Origin: Botryosphaeria dothidea | Taxonomy: Eukaryota; Ascomycota; Dothideomycetes; Botryosphaeriales; Botryosphaeriaceae | DNA: 64,000 nucleotides | Assembly: GCA_011503125.2 (NCBI GenBank) | Contig: WWBZ02000051.1 | Span: 124,001 to 188,000, forward strand | Direction: 5' to 3' | Shown: positions 58,715 to 64,000 of the stretch, in pieces | Numbering within the stretch: the first letter of the stretch is position 1 | Layout of the letters: the number at the start of each line of letters is the position of its first letter | The notes under the pieces: model-generated | Database searches by the model: none | What the model was told of the DNA's origin: nothing | The model's input: only the letters and a program-made list of their open reading frames with translations | Position numbers and translations under genes: made by a program

Positions 58715-59617
58715 GCGGGCAAGTTTCTCTCTTCCTGGGTGTCACGACTCGGAAAGGCAATTGAGCAGCCACGACGTCGGTAGGTTATGACGGGAGCCGG
58801 CGGCTTTTTGTAGCTCCTCCCACCCCTCGCGGCACAGCTCCGCCTGCAAGGTGCACGTCAACGGCGCAGACAGACGGAAGCTAAGTGCGGGGAGCTTAGC
58901 CGGGAGCAGGGGAGGGGCAGACGTGGCTTGGCACGTGTGCTGGAGTCCGCTTCTGTACCGTCGAGTAGAGCTCGCGTTCCCGCTTGTTCCTGGCATCGTG
59001 GTCTGTGGGAGCTCTGAGATTGGCCTGGTGTGCGGCCGACCTCGCTCAATCGGACTCATGGAAACGTCGTTAGTATCCGTTTGCTGTGTTCTGGAATAAT
59101 GAGGCTCGTCAGATTCTCGGAAGTAAGCGGCATGTGGCCCGGTGCATGGTTGAACCCCATGCTTCAGCTGACAGCGCAAGCTTGTGGAGAATGAGCCATT
59201 GATCTAAATTGAGAGCTCATGTGGCCTCGTCTCTGCTTCCTCCTGAGGGGAAGCAATAGATATCCTTGAGTAGAGATAGTTTGCCGTGCAACACTGGAAG
59301 CACACTGTCGGAAGAGAGCTGCGGGGAACCAAGCTTGGTCAAGCTTCGGCAAGCTTTGCCTCGGGCTTGGGCCTCAAAAGCCGAAGTCACCGTGTAAGTC
59401 ATGGCCTTGGCATAGCGCTGTCAGCCACCCTGTTACGGCCGCGAATTCCTCACACAAAATACACCTTGATGGATAACTCCGCCGACCCCGCCGACACGAG
59501 GCACCACCACAACCTTCCATTCGCTGTGCAAGCTTATCGTCAATTAATCGCTAGCCTCTCCACCTGCTCACAAATGCGAAGCAAGTAAGAAAAGAAATCA
59601 TCCCGAGCAAGCCACCC
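58715..59617. other. intergenic region
   Basis: Promoter side of the acid phosphatase gene and 3' flank of the DUF3176 gene. Three AAGCTT sites are clustered at 59330-59358; no gene recognised. Confidence 0.4.
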
Positions 59618-61604
59618 TCACATCCTCAGCAGACTCGCCCCACCATCCGACCTCCCATCATCCAGCTGCACCTTGACCCCCTTGGCCTCCCGCTTCTGCA
59701 CCTCCAGCACCTCCAGCCGCTCGAACCGCTCCCGCGCATCGCCATCCAGCCCGTGGAACAGCATCGCCAGCGCGCTGCTCTTCCACAACCTCGCCCCGCA
59801 CCGCCAGCTGCGCCAGACCGCCGCGCCCAGAAACCCGGCCGTCAGCACCACCGCCAGCACCGGCACGCTGACGAACCCCCAGCGCACGTGCACGAAGCTC
59901 TCGACCGCCAGCGCGGCCCCGCCCACCTCGACGCCGCCCGTGAACGTGCGGAACGCGACGGACACGCTGACGGCGAGGTCGCGCATCAGCATGTCGATGC
60001 CGCCCGCGTACTCGTAGTAGTTCCAGTAGAACGCCTGCACGATGTCCGTGTCGAAGAAGGTCTGCCCGCTCGAGATGCCGACGGTCAGGTTGACGAGCAC
60101 CGAGTCGCCGGTGGCGATGGTCTGGTTGATGAAGCGGTCGTTGCGCGACGCGCTGCCGTTGGCGAAAAGCTCGCCGAACCACGTGCGCATGCCCAGCATC
60201 GCCTCCATCGAGATGAGGAAGGGCGGCGTGCCGGGCCCCTGCGCGTTGCTGCCGATGAGGATCGGCTCGAGGGTCGCGGGCGCGCCGCCGGTCGGCACGC
60301 TGGTGTTGGAGGTCGAGTGCGTGATGTTTTCGCTCAGCTCGCCGTTGGTGACGCGCGCGGACAGCGTCTGCACGCACGCGGACAGCGTGCACTGGGTCGC
60401 CCAGGGGACGAGGTCGCCGGCCAGGCCGGACTGCGACTCGGTGCCCATGAAGATCAGCTTCATGATGGTCGAGTACGACATGTCCGAGTAGGCTGAGGGA
60501 AACAGCGACGTCATGCTGAACACCTCGGAGCTCGAGTTGAGCACCGCGCCGGAGGGCAGCGACCACCCGCACGTCGTCATGTTGCCGTCGTCGGGTGCGC
60601 CGTTGGGGCAGTAGCGCGCCATGTACGCCGTCATGTCGACGCATTCGTTGCATACTGCCAGCGTCTCGAAGGGCTCCCAGGTGCAGTTGCCCGTCTGGCA
60701 GTTGACCGGCAGGCTGGTCCATGGTTTGCCGTTTTCGGCGAAGAGCCCGTTGTAGGTGGCGGCTTTCATGGGCAGGATCGGGACGAAGCCTTCCAGCGCT
60801 CTGTTGCCGGGGAGAGCGCCGGTGTAGTTCAAAGCGCGGAAGCTGGTGGCGCCGATGGGGGACGACGTGGTGCGAGCCCGGTAAGTGGCTATCTGCTGGG
60901 AGAAGGGCCCGATTGTAATGGCGAGAAGAGTGATGAGGCAGCCGAAAGCGCCGGTAAATCTGGAGAATGTCTTTATTAGGAAAAATCCCGGAAGCTGTGT
61001 TGGTAGGTTCGGATATTGCTTACCCTCCGCGTAGTTTCACCAGCATCTTCAGCGCTCCTAAGGTGCCACGGCTTGCTTCGTCGAACACCTCCATATCAGC
61101 CAACGGAGCACGGCCGGTCTTGAAACGGATCCACTTCAACTGGCTCAACCCGCTAGTCAGAGGAACCGCCAAACTCGCATTGGCCAACGTCGCCAGCAAT
61201 GCAATCATCGCGTTGAGCGTGATATCGTACGGCCAAGACGGCAGTGGTTTCCCATCGAAACGGGCCAGGACGCCGATGATGGCCGCAACTGACGCAACCG
61301 CAAAGAGGAGGCTGACGATCTCGAACGTCCAGGATCCGCTCTTGGAAAAGTGCGATGGCTTCACAATGGACTTTCCATTGAACTGAATTTTTTCCGAGAG
61401 CTTCTCCGCCGCTGTGAATGAGAGGTTACTGCACCGCGCGGATGCGTTGGGGGATTCGCAGTCGCTGGAGATGTCTCGGATGTCGACCGAGTGGAAGGAC
61501 TTGCGGACAGATGGAGTTTCTCCGTTGGAGTTGCTGCTCTGGCTCACTGAGATGCTGTCGTCTGAGCTGACGGTGCGCTCGTGCACAGCAGGTTGGTACG
61601 CCAT
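59618..61604 (-). CDS. DUF3176 family membrane protein (640 aa)
   Basis: Ascomycete-specific family without assigned function. Exons 61024-61604 and 59618-60959 are joined by a 64-nt intron. A Ser-rich cytosolic N-terminus leads to the DUF3176 core: SWTFEIVSLLFAVASVAAII as the first TM, FDGKPLPSWPYDITLNAMIA entering the second TM, and LSQLKWIRF after it. A third TM (FGCLITLLAITIGPFSQQ) lies near the exon junction. A large extracellular Cys- and Asn-rich domain follows (CQTGNCTWEPFETLAVCNEC, many NxT/S sequons). A final TM (VPVLAVVLTAGFLGAAVW) precedes a charged cytosolic tail. The layout, two TMs close together and then a glycosylated loop bounded by TMs, is the usual one for this family. Confidence 0.9.
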
Positions 61605-63673
61605 GATTGTTACTTGATGCTGTCTGTGGAACAGAATCTGTGAAATGAGGCAGTGAACGATAAGATCAAACTTGGATATGCCGAGCTGATGCCTCGTTCA
61701 CTTGCTTTGAATTAAAAGATAAGAGACACTGAGAAAAAGGACTATGAATATAAGAAAAGGTATTGTAGAAGCGAATATGGCATTTCTCTGGCCGGGCATT
61801 CAGTCTCTTATATCCCCACGACTGCGTTATCAGCCTGGTTCCGCTCCCGTTCGCAACTCAACGGTGTGTGGCATGCTGCAGAGAGGCGCACCGGTACTCC
61901 ATACCAAAGTCCGTCGAAACGCCTAACCATTCGTCGAATCGGATAATCTGAAGCAGCAATTCAGCCTTGGAGGGAGTGTCGCCAAGCGCGCATGTTGTAG
62001 CATTCGCATCCTACTCTCCCATTTTATTGGACGAAGCGGATAAGAGATGGAGCGCTCGAACCCATCAGACCGGCCCAGGCTGAACGTGAAGATGTGCGAA
62101 GGCAGAAGAAATGCTGGTCTGCCCAGACGGTTCTCTCTGGACTGCCGTCACGATCTAAGGTTAGTTCCTTTTTATGCAGTCAGCAATGCTGTCAAGAGAT
62201 ATGAGGAAAGAGATGCGCTGATCTGGGGGCTGGGCTCTCGATGTAATTGGTCGCCGAGCGCCATCATGCATCGCGGGACGCTTCCACTTGCTTAAACGGC
62301 CCCCAAGAGAGCTTAGAGAACCAGGCTGAAGACCGAGCCGACCTGCATTTGCAGAGTCCTTATCGAAGCTATTTTTGGCCGCTGTTCTGCCTTTTTCCAT
62401 GCGGGCTTCCAGAATCGAGAACACCCTCTTGTCCAGAACCCCTCCAACTTGGATAGGTCAGTGCATGCGGCTGATCTATATTTGTTGCACATGCCGAAAC
62501 CTGTGCAAGGCAGAGGAAAAGCGCAGCGCAAAGTCCCACTCTGTACCGGACTGACGGAGGATGTCGTCCGGGAAACAACCGCTGATGTGGCATCGACGGG
62601 ATTATCCGTAATCGCGATTGCCTCTTCTATTGGAATATTACTTGCAGTTTAACATCTGACAACATTTTCCGAGATAGGTTGCTCCGAAGCCGTGGCGTCT
62701 AGAAAGCAAAGCGACTGTCTCTTGTGCAAAGTCGACGGCATCTGGGGGCCGTCTATAGCGCGTTGGCCACTAGCGCACTTTCTGCAGAAGGGACTGACGC
62801 TTGTGACAAGCCACATGAGACGATGCAGAGTGGGTGTCGGCAGTCCCAACTATTGTGCAACGATTTGGTCACCTCCCCCGGATTTTCTATGCAAACCAAG
62901 GAATCTTCTTGAAATGTCCATCCAAAACAACAGTAACTTCTGTTTTGCGTACACAGATGCGCTATTTATTGTACTACTTTTAGAAGTCACCGGCAAAATC
63001 GATTAACCAGAGAGTCTCACCCCAACACCGCTGATTGCAGTCCCTTAAGCGCTGTAGGGCACACGACTCAAAACAGCCTGCTAAAGTCGGCGACGTATGA
63101 CAGCCAAGAGATGCAACGTTGGCGGAGATATTGTTGCATAGCGCTAAGCAATCCTTCGGACCTCTGTGTTTGGTAAGCGGTTGTCACCAGGCCCCGTCTT
63201 GTCTGGGGATACGGTCATCAACTTGCGGCAAAGCCTGCTTTGGAAATCGAGCAAGCCAGACGTCAAGCTAAGTACAGAATTATCATTGTTGCCAAAGGAT
63301 AAAGTCATCAAAGAGCAATAAAAGCATCGCGGCACAGTCATTCTTCCGAATTGCTGCATCACTACCCGGAGAAACTGCCGTCCTCTCATGACATGAGAAA
63401 CTGAGCGTGTAGCACACATACGATGGCGGAGAGCAACCACAGTACCAAACATATCATGCTGAAATGTCCTGGCAATCCTTTGGTCAGGGTTGCGACCTCG
63501 CTTAAGGGAGCCATGCAGCTCTTCATACTTCAGTCATTGGGTGAAAAGACGAAAGGGGCTGCGCGTTGACGATAACCGCCAAGAATCTCATCTGTTGTAT
63601 TGAATTACAAGGTATTATGCTCGCTAAGGTCGAATGTCTATCGCTTTTGTCTCACTGATTCATCTCCACGCTC
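61605..63673. other. 2-kb intergenic region, no gene seen
   Basis: Left end is the promoter of the DUF3176 gene, right end the 3' flank of the decarboxylase gene. Scattered short frames (for example 62449-62652 plus) show no motif or intron support. Confidence 0.45.
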
Positions 63674-64000
63674 TCAGTTCCATTCCCCGTCGAGCAGAGC
63701 AGCAGCATCTGGTTCCGAGCAGACGTAGATGACGTCGTGGGAGCCCGTGTACCCATTGAACGTCGTAGTGCTGCACCTTGTATATGCTAGAAAAGAGTAA
63801 GCCATCTGCTCGATTTTCAACACCAAAACGCGTGAGTACTTACCTCCCATGTCACGATAGTAAAGCCAGTCGCCAACCTCCACCTCACCCGGCAGCGTAC
63901 ACGTGGGGTTGACACAGTCGAAACTGTCGCACGTGTTCCCCCAGATACTATACTCCTGCCGTTCCGCCTTCTCGATGCGGTCCCTGTCATCAACGATGGT
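63674..64000 (-). CDS. ornithine decarboxylase-type PLP enzyme, C-terminal part (gene continues beyond the window)
   Basis: Group IV PLP decarboxylase; ornithine decarboxylase makes putrescine, the first step of polyamine synthesis. Only the last 89 residues are in the window: exon 63844 to beyond 64000 and final exon 63674-63786, joined by a 57-nt intron (GTAAGT..TTTCTAG). The sequence YSIWGNTCDSFDC matches the conserved (W)GPTCDSxD loop that supplies the active-site Cys and the D at the dimer interface. It is followed by the family-typical VEVGDWLYYRDMGAYT and TTTFNGY. The Pro of GPTCD is Asn here. The C-terminal tail DVIYVCSEPDAAALLDGEWN is fungal-specific in my reading. It could be the housekeeping enzyme or a paralogue. 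Confidence 0.85.
   Translation of the reverse strand, partial: TIVDDRDRIEKAERQEYSIWGNTCDSFDCVNPTCTLPGEVEVGDWLYYRDMGGKYSRVLVLKIEQMAYSFLAYTRCSTTTFNGYTGSHDVIYVCSEPDAAALLDGEWN

Overview
The window is chromosomal DNA from a filamentous ascomycete (Pezizomycotina). Genes are interrupted by short introns (about 50-150 nt) with GTRNGT donors and CTRAC-like branch points. Families largely confined to such fungi are present: HET-domain, DUF3176, DUF6604 and Zn2Cys6 fungal-specific factors. Exon joins were worked out by hand from splice signals and reading phase, and every multi-exon model sums to a whole number of codons. I cannot place the organism below subphylum.

Left part (0-20 kb): almost all genes lie on the minus strand. 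In order they are a secreted S10 serine carboxypeptidase, a 93-residue single-TM/coiled-coil protein, a short-chain dehydrogenase, a HET-domain protein, a DAL5-type MFS permease and a Zn2Cys6 transcription factor. Two long stretches hold no gene I can defend: 13.1-17.4 kb (pyrimidine-rich, with a 25-base G run) and 20.1-27.5 kb.

Middle part (27-44 kb): a FATP/Fat1-type acyl-CoA synthetase with a peroxisomal C-terminus; a membrane-anchored cytochrome-b5-like (MAPR) protein divergent from a 97-residue protein; a secreted PD40 beta-propeller protein with an in-frame TAG; the wreck of a NACHT/ankyrin-type gene; an M13 metallopeptidase; and a DUF6604 protein.

Right part (44-64 kb): an accessory-looking run of a Baeyer-Villiger monooxygenase, a secreted GH1 beta-glucosidase, an MFS transporter and an FAD-dependent oxidoreductase. 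Then come a secreted histidine acid phosphatase, a DUF3176 membrane protein, and the 3' end of an ornithine-decarboxylase-type gene running off the right edge.

Secreted and uptake functions are frequent (peptidases, acid phosphatase, beta-glucosidase, transporters), which suits a saprotroph or plant-associated fungus. The most notable signal is decay or unusual RNA processing in accessory genes: one in-frame nonsense codon, one lost splice donor (AT for GT), one lost acceptor (GG for AG), and one frameshifted ankyrin-type gene. No complete secondary-metabolite backbone gene, CRISPR array, rRNA or convincing tRNA was seen.
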